Assembly: GCA_022575985.1 (NCBI GenBank)
Contig: JAKSXM010000272.1
Coordinates: forward strand, 26,429,501-26,493,500
Direction of reading: 5' to 3'
Length of the DNA stretch: 64,000 nucleotides
DNA from: Anagrus nilaparvatae
Lineage: Eukaryota; Arthropoda; Insecta; Hymenoptera; Mymaridae
In this document: positions 10,711-23,870 of the stretch, piece by piece
How the letters are laid out: every line of letters begins with the position of its first letter
Position numbering within the stretch: the first letter of the stretch is position 1
The notes under the pieces: model-generated
What the model was told of the DNA's origin: nothing
What the model saw: only the letters and a program-made list of their open reading frames with translations
Database searches by the model: none
Position numbers and translations under genes: made by a program

Positions 10711-12689
10711 CAAAAAAAAAAATTGGTATAGGAACTTATTTTGCATAGAATTTAATTACAAAAAAATTAGCATCTCAAAAAACATAAGAACCTTATTAAA
10801 TCTTCAAATCTTGATAAGGATTACTTAATGTAATCGAAACGTTGATACAATAAAAATTGTTTTTTATTAATAACAAAAATTTGGTTCCATTATTGATCAA
10901 TAATATCCTAAAGAAACATAAGAACCTGTTTCACTATCCTAAGTCCTGTAACTTCTAACTTCCCGATAGAGTGTAAACGCAATACCATGTGACGCACTAA
11001 ATACCTCCAATTCAAAACAATACTCTGTTTGAATCGGAGGGGAAACTGGAGCCGCGCCGATATTGGTGGATCATTAAGTGTTTAGGGTGATCTCCGAAGT
11101 TTTTTTTCAGAGAACGTATAGAAACTGACTATGTTATTAAGCTGCCAATGAGGCAACAAAGTAATTAACATGGTCTATTAATTATAATACACTTGCTGAT
11201 AATAAAACAAGAGTTTAAAATGCTGTGTCGGCTAATATCGTTAACTTTAAATATTAAAAATAACTTTTCTGCTTAATATACAAATTTATTTAAACTTTAT
11301 GCAAAATTCATGAATGATTTTAAAGTAAAAAGAAAAATGTTTTAAATTTTTTAACAGAAAAAAATCCTTAAAAGAAATAATAATAATAATAAAATGAATA
11401 TATAAAGTCATTTACTTGGATTTGACACCAAGTTAAATTGAAAGTTTATCGATTAACTATTTGGCATGGAAGTTACCACATTTTAAACTATAAATTCGTT
11501 GTTTTATTGAGAAAACTGTCTTAATATTTATTTTTTATTATTATATTTTTACAGGTAAATTATATTTATTTTATAAAATTGAAAAGATTTTTACTTTTAA
11601 ATTTAAAAAAAAAAAATAGTCTTATTTTTATAGATAAAAGTATAGAATAATTTTTTACTTTGAAAGTTAAAAGAAAAAAAAAACAATAAATAAAAGAAAA
11701 ATAAAAGAAATGAACCGTTGATTTTAAGTATCTTTACTTCAATCGTATTCAAATACTTTTTTTTCTGTTTTTTTTCTGTTTATTTTAAAAGAATATTTTT
11801 TCGTTTTTTTTATCAATAAAAATTTTATGTATCATTGAATATTGGATTGCATATATAAAGAGATGAGTTGGTAAGAATCTTAAATTTTTAGATGTTTATA
11901 TAAGCATACATAATGTATTCTTTATTATTGCTTTTTTTGTCTTTTATCAATATGTGCAGTTTACTTTGATTAATGTGTTAGCTTTAAATTTAAATTCGTA
12001 TAATAATTTAATGGTTTAAATTGAATATCGATAATGTGTATTTTTGTTTTTATTGGAGGTAATAAAAAAGAATTTATTTTTACTATTTATCATTAATTTA
12101 AGTGCATTTTAAAGATGTATTTTTCTATACGTGGGGTACTTTTGTCCTACACATTTTTATTGATACTCTTAATCCAAACTTCTAGGTCACAATTTTTTTC
12201 CATCCTGCGGTGAAAGATACTTTTGGTAAATATTCATAGAGATTTATTTTGATCTACCCCTAACCTTCAACCAAATAAAAACTCTACGTGAAGTTGCGAA
12301 GAGTTGCAGTTAAATTGTAGAAATGTTGAAATTTTTTTTATTTTTAAATCACCACATACTGTGAAGAACTTTAATATTCCACAAGGTTTGGGATTTTTTT
12401 TTCTTTTTAAATAAAAAGTTTACCCCTAGATCTACGCCGAGTGGTTTCACCTCCTGCACCCCTATATTAGTTATAACTGCTGAATTTTTTGGTGGAGTGG
12501 AACTAGAGTAAATGTTTGGAAAAGAAATTTCCTGGAGAATCTGTTGTCCATGTTGAGGAAATTTTTGAAATTGTAATATGATATCGAATTGATATGTGGG
12601 CCTGACGCCCCCTAGATTGGTTCTATTAAGAATCTCTATAATTTTATTCTTACTTGGACTAGGAAAATAAAATATTTAATATTTCCAAT
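10711..12689. other. Non-coding DNA with one short hairpin
   Basis: No gene. At 11004-11040 an imperfect hairpin (CCTCCAATTCAAAACA against TGTTTGAATCGGAGG, 6-base loop) lies in a slightly GC-richer patch (10960-11100). A weak AG|GTAAAT motif after a T-rich stretch lies near 11550. The rest is A/T runs and a (TAA)n tract near 11380. Confidence 0.6.
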
Positions 12690-13552
12690 TAATTAGGTTA
12701 AAGCTACAAACTAATCTTAGGTTAGTACTGCACAATGATAATTCTACCAGAACATTTGCAGATAACCTACTAAAAATTGGAGAGGATAAATTAGAGAGTG
12801 ATAACGACGTTCTCATCTCACTTGCATGGGATTTTTGTGTTCCAGTTGATTCCTTGCAAGATTTGATTTCAAAGTTTTCTCTAATATACGAAATAATTGC
12901 TTAGAAGAAAATTGGTTGGGCGACAGAACTATTTTGGCTCCAACAAACGATGTTGTTAATAATATAAATACGAAAATTAAGAAAAAAATACTTGGAGCTT
13001 TAGTTATATATAAATCTATTGATTCAGTTATCAATGATGATAAAAGTGCAGCATACCTACAGGATTACCTTAACGCTATTGAAGCATCAGCTGTACCATT
13101 AAATGAATTAAAGTTAAAAATAGGAGTACCTGCAATATTTATGCGTAATCTTGATCCACCAAGACTTTGTAATGGCACACAATTTCGTATTACCAAGGTT
13201 CAACATTACACTATTACTGCAGTTAAAAAAATAAAATAAAAATAATAAAAATCATATCTGGATGTTCAATAGGTGAAGAAATTATTCTTCCTCGCATACC
13301 TATTGTATCTACAGATCTTCCTTTTGAGTTCAAAAGGCTAGAATTTCCTATTAAATCAGCATTTTTGATCACAATAAACAAAGCGCAAGGGCAAACCTTA
13401 AAAGTTGCAGGTGTAAGTTTATCAACTTCGTGCTTTTCTCACGTCCATTTATACATAGCGTTTTCACGCGTGTCGTCTCCAGATAATTTATACATACATG
13501 CAGCAGATAATAGAACTAAAAACATTGTTTATCAAACTGCTTTATTATAATA
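12690..13552 (+). pseudogene. Helitron-type (Pif1-like) helicase, C-terminal relic
   Basis: Three reading-frame segments joined by two frameshifts (near 12,875 and 13,235) spell out the C-terminal third of a Pif1-family helicase as carried by Helitrons. Segment one holds a TNLR motif followed by TRTFADNLLKIGE. Segment two (open at 12916-13239) has GDRTILAPTNDVVNNIN, then a VPAIFMRNLDPPRLCNGTQ motif. Segment three (13246-13550) contains LITINKAQGQTLKVAGVSL (motif V) and YIAFSRVSS..LYIHAA (motif VI), then a stop. In Helitrons this helicase follows the Rep endonuclease and unwinds the donor strand during rolling-circle transposition. The Walker A part and the Rep domain are absent, and no Helitron end is evident nearby. 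A cellular Pif1 gene is unlikely, since Helitron helicases characteristically carry this NLRxxL...LLxIGEG arrangement. Confidence 0.85.
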
Positions 13553-16500
13553 AATTTAATAAACATTACATTAGTAATAAATATTGTATTAACTTAAAAA
13601 TTTAAATTTTAGCAACTTTATTTTGATTTTATTTAATGTAAACACTAAATTTCAATTAAGCAAAAAAATAAAATAAATTAATATATTTTTTTACATAATT
13701 AAATTGTACACTGTCAACCTATGCAGAAAGAATCACAGCCTGAGAAATAGCTAGATTTAATGGCACAAAATTTGAATTTAAATTAGAAATGAATTTTTTT
13801 TCAGTGTACATAAACCGCTTTATATTATTTTATTTCGATAAATTATAATATGCACAAAAGACAATAAAAAAGAGATTTCAGAGATTTAATAATGATAATT
13901 AATTAAAAATAAAATAGTTATATAATATATGTTGCATTGTTAAGGGTGTACGATAATAAATGAAATTGATTTTATTATTGGATGCAGTTAATAACTATTT
14001 AATAGAAATATAATTTATATTAAACTGTATATTGTGGATTAAATTACAATCATTTATTACTTAATACTTTTTTTTGTAATTTGAATCAATTTTATTTTTA
14101 ATTAAAACGATAATATAATTTTTTTTGTATTATTGAAATTTTTAATAAAAAGTATTTTATTTTTATCATTTTCAAACAATGAATATTGTTAATCTTTTTT
14201 AAAAATTGGTCCGTTTCTTAATGCTTGATGTATTAATGTAATTTGGCTGTAATTAAAAAAGTAAACAATTTTTTCTCAAAAGATAGCAAAATTTTATTCT
14301 GTGCTACAGTATTTAGTATTTTGTTGATATGCACAACATTCTATGAGTTTTAAGTATGGGTGGACAGAAAAAATTTAAAAATACGTGACCTTTCTTCGTC
14401 TACGAGCTAAGATAATTTTATTTATTTTCTACCTGAGTCTAAAAGACATTGCGTAATTTTTGTACAGAAATTTTCAAAATCGCCTTTAGGAAAACACATG
14501 GTACCAAAAAACATTAATGACTCCGATCTTACTATTATTAAAGCCTTTACACCCTTGTAGAATAAATCACTATTAAAAACCAATAATCAATTTCATAAAT
14601 TATACAAATTTTAGCAATATAAAAGATAAAAGCAATAAATTTCTAAGCATTAATTTAGCCAAAATAAATCAAAATTATTAATACAATTGTATTAAAAGCT
14701 TTATTTTATTTAAATTCGATTAAAATACAATAAAACCTATTAGAAATATTGAAATATTAAAATTCAATATGGTTAAATAAAATTTTCTTACTTCGTACCA
14801 AATTGCTTAATAAAATGCATGAAATAATTAAAATCAATTTTATTCAAATTAAACTCTAAAAGAAATATTTTGTAGTTATAATTTTTTTAATTAGAAAAAT
14901 GCAAAATCTATAAACTATAAAATTTATAAATTTTCTTTAGTTTCATGAAAGTCAAGAAAATAATCTACGACAAGAACGTTTATCATTCAACCGTAATTGT
15001 TAAACGAAGTAAAACATAACTTAAAGTGAGAAAAATAATAATAAAATTAAAAAAAAAAAAAAAAATAAAAAAAAGCTCTGGTGGAATTACAATATGACGA
15101 TGAAAATTACGATAGGAATTGACATCTGTGCCAGTGGGCAGTCTAGTCAGGTATGCTATATTTCTCATATAGCATGCAAATCTTTTATTTTATTTTTTGA
15201 CCTTTTTTTGTCTGTGTTTTTTATATTTTTTGTCACTTTAATTCACTTAATCAATGATAATTATATTAAAAATGCTTAAATATTATTTATAACTTGTTAT
15301 TTTAAGCTCGTGTTACAAAAACAGTTTTATTATTAAGAAAATAAACTACTTTTCTTAATTTTGTTTACTATGTACTTAATTTAAATGTGTGTGTGTGTGT
15401 TTAGGTTTATTTTATGTATAATAATGATAAAATAAATTAAATGAAATTTTATACTTATGACATTTTTTATAACAGCTTTTAAAAAGATTTAAGCTTTTTT
15501 GTAATTTTCTTTTTCTATCTGAAGCTTTTAAATCGTCTTTTTTTTTAAAAAAAAGGTTTTAATTTTCTTTTTTTTTGAAAAATAAATTAGCTTTATTGAT
15601 TTCTTTTTGGGTAAATTTTAGGGATGTGCTTTTTCGGTCAGGTTTGGTTTCGAGTAAACACGAAATGTTTTAGAGGTCTCTAGGTACAGTTTATATAAAT
15701 ATTTTTATTTTTGTTTTTTGTTTACCCTTACAAAAGAAGAGAAATATTTAGAAAAAACATACTTTGTTAAAAAAAATTAATTTTTTAATTTTGTAAATAA
15801 AAAATTTTTTTTTGAACATTCATAGAATCGTAAGTAAAAGCTAGGAAAATTTCCGATTCAAAACAAACCCTACCTGCCCTTTTTTAGTTGGGTACCTTTT
15901 ATAATTTTTGTCTTAAAAAAAATTTTTTAGACTGTTTCTTTAGTTCAGATAATTTCAGGATAATTTAGCTATATCCGACTTTTCAATAAAAAAAAAAAAA
16001 AAAGTGATTTTGAATTGACGAAAATTGACAGAAATACAGTTATTATTGGTACTTTTTTATTATATTTTGCCTAGAGAGATTTATATTGTAAAACATATAA
16101 AATAAATTTAAAAATACCACCATTCCCTAGCTATCAACATTTAATAAGAATGGGAACAATATTTATAATAAACATCTTTGCTTTGGAAAAGTCGATTTCT
16201 CATTTATTCAATTTTTAATAAAACCCAATATTCTGTAAAAGCTTGCTTAAGTTTTGTAAAAAAATCTAATATTAATGTTGTTTTAGTAAAAACACGGATT
16301 TAAATTTTTCCTACCTATTTTTAAAATCTTATTTTATTTCACAAATATTTAGAAGAAAACGAGTAAATCTATTTATTGTTATTTGATTTTTTTCATGCAA
16401 TAGAAATCTTGTAATCTTTACTATTGAATAGGAAAATGTAGAAAATTGAAATAAAATTAAATATTTAATCCTGATAGAATGTTTGCAACTTGAAATTGTA

Positions 16501-17183
16501 ATAAAAAGGATTACAAATAAAATGAAAAAATCTTTCGCTAATGAGGTTCTAGTTACAATAAAATCTATTTCAATTATTTACATTGTTCATGATTTATTGC
16601 AATTTCTATTCTTTAGCAAATCAATAAAAATAAATTATGTTAAAGTTTTATTTCCCTTTAAATAGTTTTTATATTTTTGCTTAGAAAAATTATTCTTTTT
16701 GTAAATAATTTTAAATTGTTATTTGGGTTATGACAGAAAGCTCGTCTTAGGTCTTACGAGTTATGGAAAATCCATAATAGCATCTATTGGGTAGCACCGT
16801 AAGTCTAGTAAGTTATATACATTTTTTTGGTGTATATGTAATTTATAACAAAACAGACAAGTTTCTTAAATCTGTCAAGTACGAATCATTAAAATATTCT
16901 AAGATGTCCGAATTACTTAAGTAAAATTTGCAACCCATCCAGAGGGCATCATATAACAATTCTTCTTTAGTAGTTCAAATCAGTAGTACAACTCAAGATT
17001 TGATCAAACATACGTTTGATTAACGTTCATTTTATGGAGTGTAACATAACAGCATACATGGAAAATGTTTACCAATACTCGTAATCTAATAAAGACTCAA
17101 AAGCTGCTATTAAACAAGAACTTTCTATCATCTGCGTTTAATTAAATTCATTATTAAAAAAAAAAATATTTCATCGTGTTATA
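13553..17183. other. AT-rich non-coding DNA
   Basis: No gene. A pair of short inverted ends (GTACACTG near 13706 and CAGTGTAC near 13803) could bound a ~100 base TIR remnant, but only 8 bases match. A (GT)n tract lies near 15388-15402 and long A-runs near 15048-15066. Otherwise nothing is supported. Confidence 0.6.
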
Positions 17184-17333
17184 TAGTCCAGAAGCCGTAT
17201 GTTTTTTAGTATTGGGTCAGAACCTAAAAATTTAAAATCAGCGTACCGAAAAACTTACCTATCACATACGAGTAGCCTTGCACCAAACATAGAAAAAAAG
17301 TGCATACCTCTAAAATATACGGATTCTAGGCTA
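17184..17333 (+). mobile_element. Deletion derivative of the TAGTCCAG TIR family
   Basis: A 150 bp copy begins TAGTCCAGAAGCCGTATG and ends TATACGGATTCTAGGCTA. It carries the same subterminal blocks (AACCTAAAAATTTAAAATCA, then ACTTACCTATCACATACGAG) as the full member at 31135-31924. Most of the interior and most of the left inverted repeat are missing. TA at both ends is compatible with a TA target duplication. Non-coding. Confidence 0.65.
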
Positions 17334-17869
17334 ATACAGAACTATTTCAATGTTTAATAAAAAAAAACAAAATGCGTGAAAATAAAAAATTTAATAATTC
17401 ATATTAAAAAAATGTAACAAAAAAATATTATTTTAAAATAAATTTTTTATTACCAAAATACTGATATTAAAAAATATATTTATTACATATTCATCGTAAA
17501 ATTCCATTCATAAATATGAAAATACATAAATTAATTATTTTTTTTTGTTGGTTCAATAACGAATGAAGGACAAAGAAAAAAAATATAAAATATTGATAAC
17601 CAACATAATACATAAACTATCTAATTTCAATGACCCTTTTCTTTTGTTTGTCATTAATATTCTTTTTTTATAATATCCAATTAATATTATACTCGTATTT
17701 TTATAACCAATGAAATTATTATTATTATTTTTACTTTTAAAAGAATTTTTTATGTATAATTTTTGATATCAAATTTTATGTTTATATGGGTAATTCTTTG
17801 TCAATTTTATTATCCGCATTTTATAACTTAAATGTAAAAACTGAAATATTTATAGATATTGTAAAAATC

Positions 17870-18160
17870 AAGCAAGTTTTTCGTTACGCTGATATCAAAT
17901 TTTTATGTCAAATCTCGAAAGCTTGTCCATAGGGTTTTTTGACACATTTTATAAAAATTTTTTCTAAATATCCTCAAAATGACAGATACTCTGATTTTAA
18001 GTTCGCTAAGTAAGAATTTTTCGGACTAAAGTAATCTTCAAAATCTACTGAAAAATGTGGATTTTTATTAAAAATTCGCAACTTACCTGGCTTATATTAT
18101 AGTAGCCTTGCACAAACTTTAGTAAAAAAATACACCATTCTAAAATAATTTTATTAATTG
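17870..18160. mobile_element. Degenerate third member of the TAGTCCAG TIR family
   Basis: The left side (ACGCTGATATCAAATTTTTA near 17887) is the reverse complement of the right subterminal block of the member at 31135-31924. The right side (ACTTACC...TAGTAGCCTTGCAC near 18073-18112, then ACACCATTCTAAAAT) matches the outer right part of the other copies. The termini are eroded, so limits are approximate. Confidence 0.45.
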
Positions 18161-21100
18161 TTATTGTTTTATCCAAGTATCCAAAAAAATGTTATTTCTA
18201 TTCTGCGTCAATTTTTGGACAGTCAAGTGGTATAGTTTGAAAAGCAATCCCCTGTATATAGTATATATATAAATTGTATATATATTTTATAACCTCTATT
18301 TTTTCATTTCATTTGCATAAATACAAACATATAATACAAGTGACAGAAATGAATATAATACAGTGTGAGATATTGTCTCTATATTTGGTACCCATACGTA
18401 TGAATATAAATATTAAACATGATATCTGTATAGCTTACTCACATACATACTTGCATAACATTATATTTTTAAATAATATAAATTTTATAAATATATATAA
18501 AAGACACACCAAACAAGTACATATATATCTCTAGGGATATTTTCATAACCTCAAGCCATATAAATACTTGTAGAGATTTCGTAAAAGAGAATAAACTTTA
18601 CCCTTTGAACTTTATGTTCTTCATTCTTTAACTGGATAAATGTATGTTTCTAATGTCACTCATTATATACTCTTATTCAAGTAATAACGCACTCTCTTCA
18701 ATATCTTATGTGAGTCTATTAGATTTTTTTTTTAATTATACTATTTTTTTCTTTTAACTTTGATGTTTATTATTAACTTTAATGTCTTTAATTATGAAAA
18801 TTTTTTCATTTCGTTGTACTAACTCTGTATGTTTACCCCTATTATGGAAATAATTTTTATTCTGAAGCATTTATCTTTAATAAGCAGTTTTTCATTTTCA
18901 CCAGTCATATATGTATGGGTGGTTTTCATGGGAACTGTATATTTTTTTATTGTTTAAGGCATGACACTTATTATCTTTTTTTTTTAATTTTTTTGTATTT
19001 TTATGTTTTTCAAGGTTTAAGTACCTAAAATTTTCAAATGGTATTACTGCAAATGTAAAAATAAATTCTGCTTGTTATTCTTATGGGATTTTTATTTATG
19101 CAGACGTTTGTGACATTTTGAGTCTAATATTTAAATAGCTCTTTATTGAAGTCACCAAATTTTCCGATACTTTAGGTACCTTATTTTTTCATCAAAAAAC
19201 GTTACTGAACGAGATGAATACCTTATTTTTTCAAATGGGTAGCTTTAAGTGCTAGTAAAATCACATGCTTGGATTCGCCGGTTGCTCGTACTCGTGATCA
19301 TACTAGTGCTAAAATTTTACTCTCTTGATGCATTATCTACCATTAATTTTCATTTTAGTAATATCAGTTCTTTTTTTTTGTAACTCAAGTATTTAAAGTT
19401 TAATTTAATTAATACTATTTAAATACAGTGTACAAATAATATTTTATTTCATAAAATTGTATATACTTAATGAAATTTATTTGACTTCAGAGCAAAGCTT
19501 ATATTACAGCTGATGTAAATAAAATTGTAGAGAGAGAGAGAGAGAAAGTGATGTAAATCTTATTTGAAAGGTAAATAATTTGTGAATTTATTTCATTCAT
19601 ATATTTTCATATTCAAAGATAAAAGTTAAATTAAAATTATACTTAAAAGTATATTAAATAAGTTATTAATACAATTTTTTATTTTAAACAATTTTGATTA
19701 TTTTTTCCTTGTTTAATTACCGAAATGGTGAAATATTCAAAAGTTATAAAATAAAAATCAAAAATCAAAAATGTTATTAACCCCTACATAGAAGTTTATG
19801 TTGCAGAAGTGCATTTTAATTTTTTAGGTTTTTAGATGAAAAATCAAATGAAAATTAAAAACTAAATGATATTTTTAGATATGGTATTTTGAAAAAAAAA
19901 GTATACCTACAGATCTTTTTTCTCTATACACCATATCGGAAAAATTTATTTTTTACTAAAAATTTATTAAAACTATTATTATTTTTGTTATTTTTCATTT
20001 TTATTATTATAATTACCTAAAAGTGAAAAGCTAAATAAAAGCTCTCAATAAAATTAATAATTTTATATTCATTAAATTTTATTACTACTACATATAAAAG
20101 TCTGTATAATTTACTTATAAATATATTATAAAAGTATTAAAAATTTTTTATTTTTTAATAATATTTAAATTGATATTTTCCAATTATTAAATTTTTGATT
20201 AAATCTAAATTGACTCTTTAATATAATAATAAATATGTAAATTAAAAATATCGATTTTTTTGTGTCATACAAGCAAATAATATATATATATACACGTATA
20301 TTTTTTTTTAAGTTATAATTTTATATTGGTTTTAATTCATATATTTTATAGGTAGATTCTGCGTAAAAATGTTTTGATTTTTTTTTTATTAAACTCTTTG
20401 CATAGCTAATTTTGTTTTCTCTTGTGACGTACTCAGTTTTTACTTAAAATAATTTATGGTAATAATCTAAGAGAATCTTATTTGGATATTATATTAAGTG
20501 ATCGACCAGCACCTTCCTTGGATTTTTTTGTACTCCTCCTTAGGACAATTCCCCGCTATAATTGATTTAGTGTATTTTAATTTTATTTGGTTTTAACAAT
20601 AACAATTAAAGGCTATTTCCGGATATGCATAGTAAATTTTCCTCCGAAATCAAACCTAGCCTAAATAGTAGCATTCAAAAGTTATAAAGAAACTCACTGA
20701 TTTCTGTTGGAATTAAACCTCTAGGCTACGACAGGCTCCAAAAACCTAAGAAAAACTTAAAAAATGGTTCTTTAGGCATTATTTAAATGCTTTGTCCTAT
20801 ATAATATTGGCTTAGAAATATAAAATACCATGACTTTTCAAGAAACATTTTTTTTTATTTAATAAGATCTACACTACAAGCAATTTGATACTTTTTTATA
20901 ACGTTAGCCAAAATAACACGCCTCTAGCTATCAAAACCTGAACTTGATGGTGCATCATAAAGCAAATAAAAAACAAACAAATGAATAAGCAAACACTGTA
21001 ATAAAATATAATGGACTATAATAAAAAAAAATTAAGTATATAAGTAAATGTAAAAAATAAAAAAATCGAAGTTATTAAAAAATGCATATAAATAATATTT

Positions 21101-22930
21101 TTGCTATAAATTATGCACAAAGTAAAAAAAGAACTAACAGAAAAGTCAAGAGAAAAGTAAAAAAAAAAAAGAAACAATTTTTAGTATCTTGCCAACTAAA
21201 AAAGCTTTTTTTTACTTTACTTATTTTTGTTTTTAATCTTTCTTTATTTTTTATTTTTCATGTTCTAAATTTATAAATCGTGGACAAATATAAAGAAAAA
21301 AAAAAAAAGTCTCGCGACTTGTTTAAAGAAAAAAATCTCTGGATAAGAATTTTTTTTTCGAATAGTAAAAGACTCATACCAACAAAAAAAATATGAAGAA
21401 GCTTTTATATATTTGTAAAAAAGTATTATATATATATACAAAATTTCTGACATTTATGTGACAAGTAAACTCAAAGAACGGAAAAGATCGAATGCCGTGA
21501 GCGTTTTATGCATCCATATCAATACTCACATACACACACATATATATATTTATGTGAATATTGTACTAGATTATTTTTATTTCAATATATGTATATGACT
21601 TTTCAATTTACTGGCACATATATATATGTAAAAAAGTAAAGTAAGTATCAAATAAAATGAGAATAGAAACTTGATGACGTGCATTTGATAAATTTTACAA
21701 CTTCAAAAACTTACACTCACATATATTTAAGAGCTTTTTTTTTGTTGTATGAGAAGTCAATAATTTTTTTTTTTTTAGTGCGTAAAAATTTTCAACTAAA
21801 GTGCATTTCAATTTATGTAGTATATAGACTTTTTGGTAAATCAACATTATATATGTAGGAAAAATTTATATTTGAATTTTAGATGAAATTTATGGGTTAA
21901 AATGTAAATAAAGAACTTTCAAAAATTTTAATATTTATTCTTATATATATGTAGTCGTAAATTAAAAGTTTAAGCAAAAACAGTTATTATATCTCCTACT
22001 TTGAAAAAGTTAAATATTGTATTATATAAAGTTTTTCATTGGGTGAGATTTTCGAATTAGTTTAGTTTTGGGACTGAAAGTTGTGTAAGATTAAATATAT
22101 GGTATGCAAACTTAAAATTGTTGTTTTGACCCATCTGAAGAGGAATTTTATATGTCCAAAATGCTAATTATTCCGTCTGATTTAAAAACTATGTGCATAC
22201 TGAATAAAAATAATTTATTTATGGAAAAAAATATATTCTATTTTTCTGAAACAATTTTAATTTCAGACCCATAGTTATTTTCATTCAGATGCGAGAAATA
22301 CACGTCTTTTATGTATCGATCTCAGGCTAAGTTAATCTTTATTTAAAATTTTTGAATTAAATAAACGAAATAAAACTTATTTTATGCTAAATTAAAGTAA
22401 ATTAAGTTCAATCTTTATTCTATTTTAATAAAAAAAAAAATCTTTCAATGAAATCAAAATGATGTTTACATGAAATTATTTAAATTGAGAAACGTTTTAT
22501 TTAGAGAATAGATATAAAAAAAATCTTTAAAATTACAAAATTTTATACTCGTATTGTTAAATTTACTGTTTAATTGTAGATAAAACAAATTATTTTAGTA
22601 CTGTTTTTGATAGTACTAAAATTTTACTATTGATTAAGTTTATGTTTTGTTAATAATACATAGTTTTGAATTAAATTTTAATTAATTTAATGGATTAGTT
22701 TTCATTTGATAATTTAAATTCTAAAATTATTTGATAAAATATAAACATTGTTAAGTAACTACTTCAAAGGCTACTGTGGAATAAGTATAGTTTTTAACCT
22801 CAAAACGAATTCAAAAATATTAAAATAAAATTTGATTAATAAATTGATTGATAAATGATTCTATCAAGTGATATTAATTTTGAAGTAAAAAACACGTGTG
22901 AACCTCCCCCGGTGAATGCAGGGGGCTGAG
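18161..22930. other. AT-rich non-coding DNA
   Basis: No gene. A (GA)n tract lies at about 19530-19546 and TA-rich microsatellites near 20280-20290 and 21425-21440. A compact GC-richer phrase near 22905-22930 (CCCCCGG...AGGGGG) can form a small hairpin directly next to the TIR element that follows. Confidence 0.65.
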
Positions 22931-23870
22931 TACACTGTAAAAAGTAACTTTTTATTAATTTTGATGAAGTTTATTAAAAATAAACAACGATCTATATGGA
23001 ACAAATAAACATGATAACTTTTTTCATTATCTTTAAAAAAGTTATCATGTTTATCTTAAAAAAGTTATCATGTTTATTTGTTCCATATAGATCGTTGTTT
23101 ATTTTTAATAAACTTCATCAAAATTAATTTAATTAATTTGGAACGTAAAACAGTAATTATTACTGTTTTTTTGTGAATAGTAACTTTTTATATTAACAAA
23201 AAAATTAGAACATTTTCGAAAAATTAGTAAATTTTCGAAAAAAATTGTAAATATTTGAAAAAAATCGTAAATTTACTTTTAGAATATTAACAAAAAAAAC
23301 GAATATTCTCGATTACTTTTTGTGAATTCGCAAGAAAAATGGATAATTTACAATTTTTTTACTTTCTTCTATTTTAAAAATTAGGATTATTTAAGTATAG
23401 TTTTAGTAAACATTTAAAGTTTTTTTCTTAATAAAAATTTTTAAATTAAAATGCAATTTATTTCTTCCTTTCATTTTATTTTTAATTTAAACTTTAAACA
23501 TTTTTCAATTTAAAAAAATAAGACTGATGAAAGTGAAAATTCGCTAGAAACTAAATATTCAATTGTTTTGGCTTTTATTAGAAAATATCAACATTTGCTC
23601 TCCTTAAGAGGGCGGCAGAAAATTTTTGCTTCAGGGAAAAATTTTGCTAAGTCCGGCCCTGGTAAATTTCCGAAAAATAGTTGTGAATTTACAAATTTTT
23701 TCGTAAAATCACAAAAAAAATTGAGAATTCTCGAATTTTTCGATAATATACTTAATTTAGTAAATTTACGATTTTTATCGAATATTTACAAATTTTTTTG
23801 AAAATTTACTAATTTTTCAAAAACATTCTATTTTTTTTGTAAATCTAAGAAAGTTACTTTTTACAGTGTA
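22931..23870. mobile_element. 940 bp TIR element, TACACTGTAAAAAGTAAC ends
   Basis: Both ends carry a perfect 18-base inverted repeat (TACACTGTAAAAAGTAAC at 22931-22948, its complement at 23853-23870). TA at each end suggests a TA target duplication. Inverted similarity continues inside: TTCGAAAAATTAGTAAATTT near 23216 is mirrored as AAATTTACTAATTTTTCAAA near 23802. The left side is interrupted by a ~230 base insertion holding a separate hairpin (22954-23128). Around 23609-23663 a GGGCGGC...AAGTCCGGCCCTG segment resembles the CAGGGCCGG-type end of another, probably hAT-like, repeat. No transposase is present, so this is a non-autonomous element. Part of its right subterminal sequence recurs degenerately at about 24055-24150. 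Confidence 0.7.
22954..23128. repeat. Nested perfect hairpin, ~70 bp arms
   Basis: The left arm (22954-23024) and right arm (23058-23128) are essentially exact reverse complements, beginning ATTAATTTTGATGAAGTTTA and mirrored at 23109-23128. The short loop contains one more copy of AAAAAGTTATCATGTTTAT, which also occurs at the inner end of each arm. GTAACTTTTTAT occurs on both sides of the insert (near 22945 and 23188), as if duplicated on insertion into the larger element. It is a foldback-type MITE or a young hairpin insertion. Confidence 0.8.

Noticed and set aside
11546..11562. TTTTTACAG|GTAAAT as a recursive splice site
   Set aside because: The 5' splice part is weak (GTAAAT) and the upstream tract is interrupted by A; too poor to report as a site.
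13706..13811. Possible ~100 bp TIR element between GTACACTG and CAGTGTAC
   Set aside because: Only 8 bases match and no target duplication was found; similar CACTG words without partners occur at 122, 35225 and 45970.
18073..18085. Minus-strand CCAGGTAAGT as a second recursive splice site
   Set aside because: No pyrimidine tract precedes it on that strand, and it lies inside a degenerate transposon copy whose relatives carry the same word.
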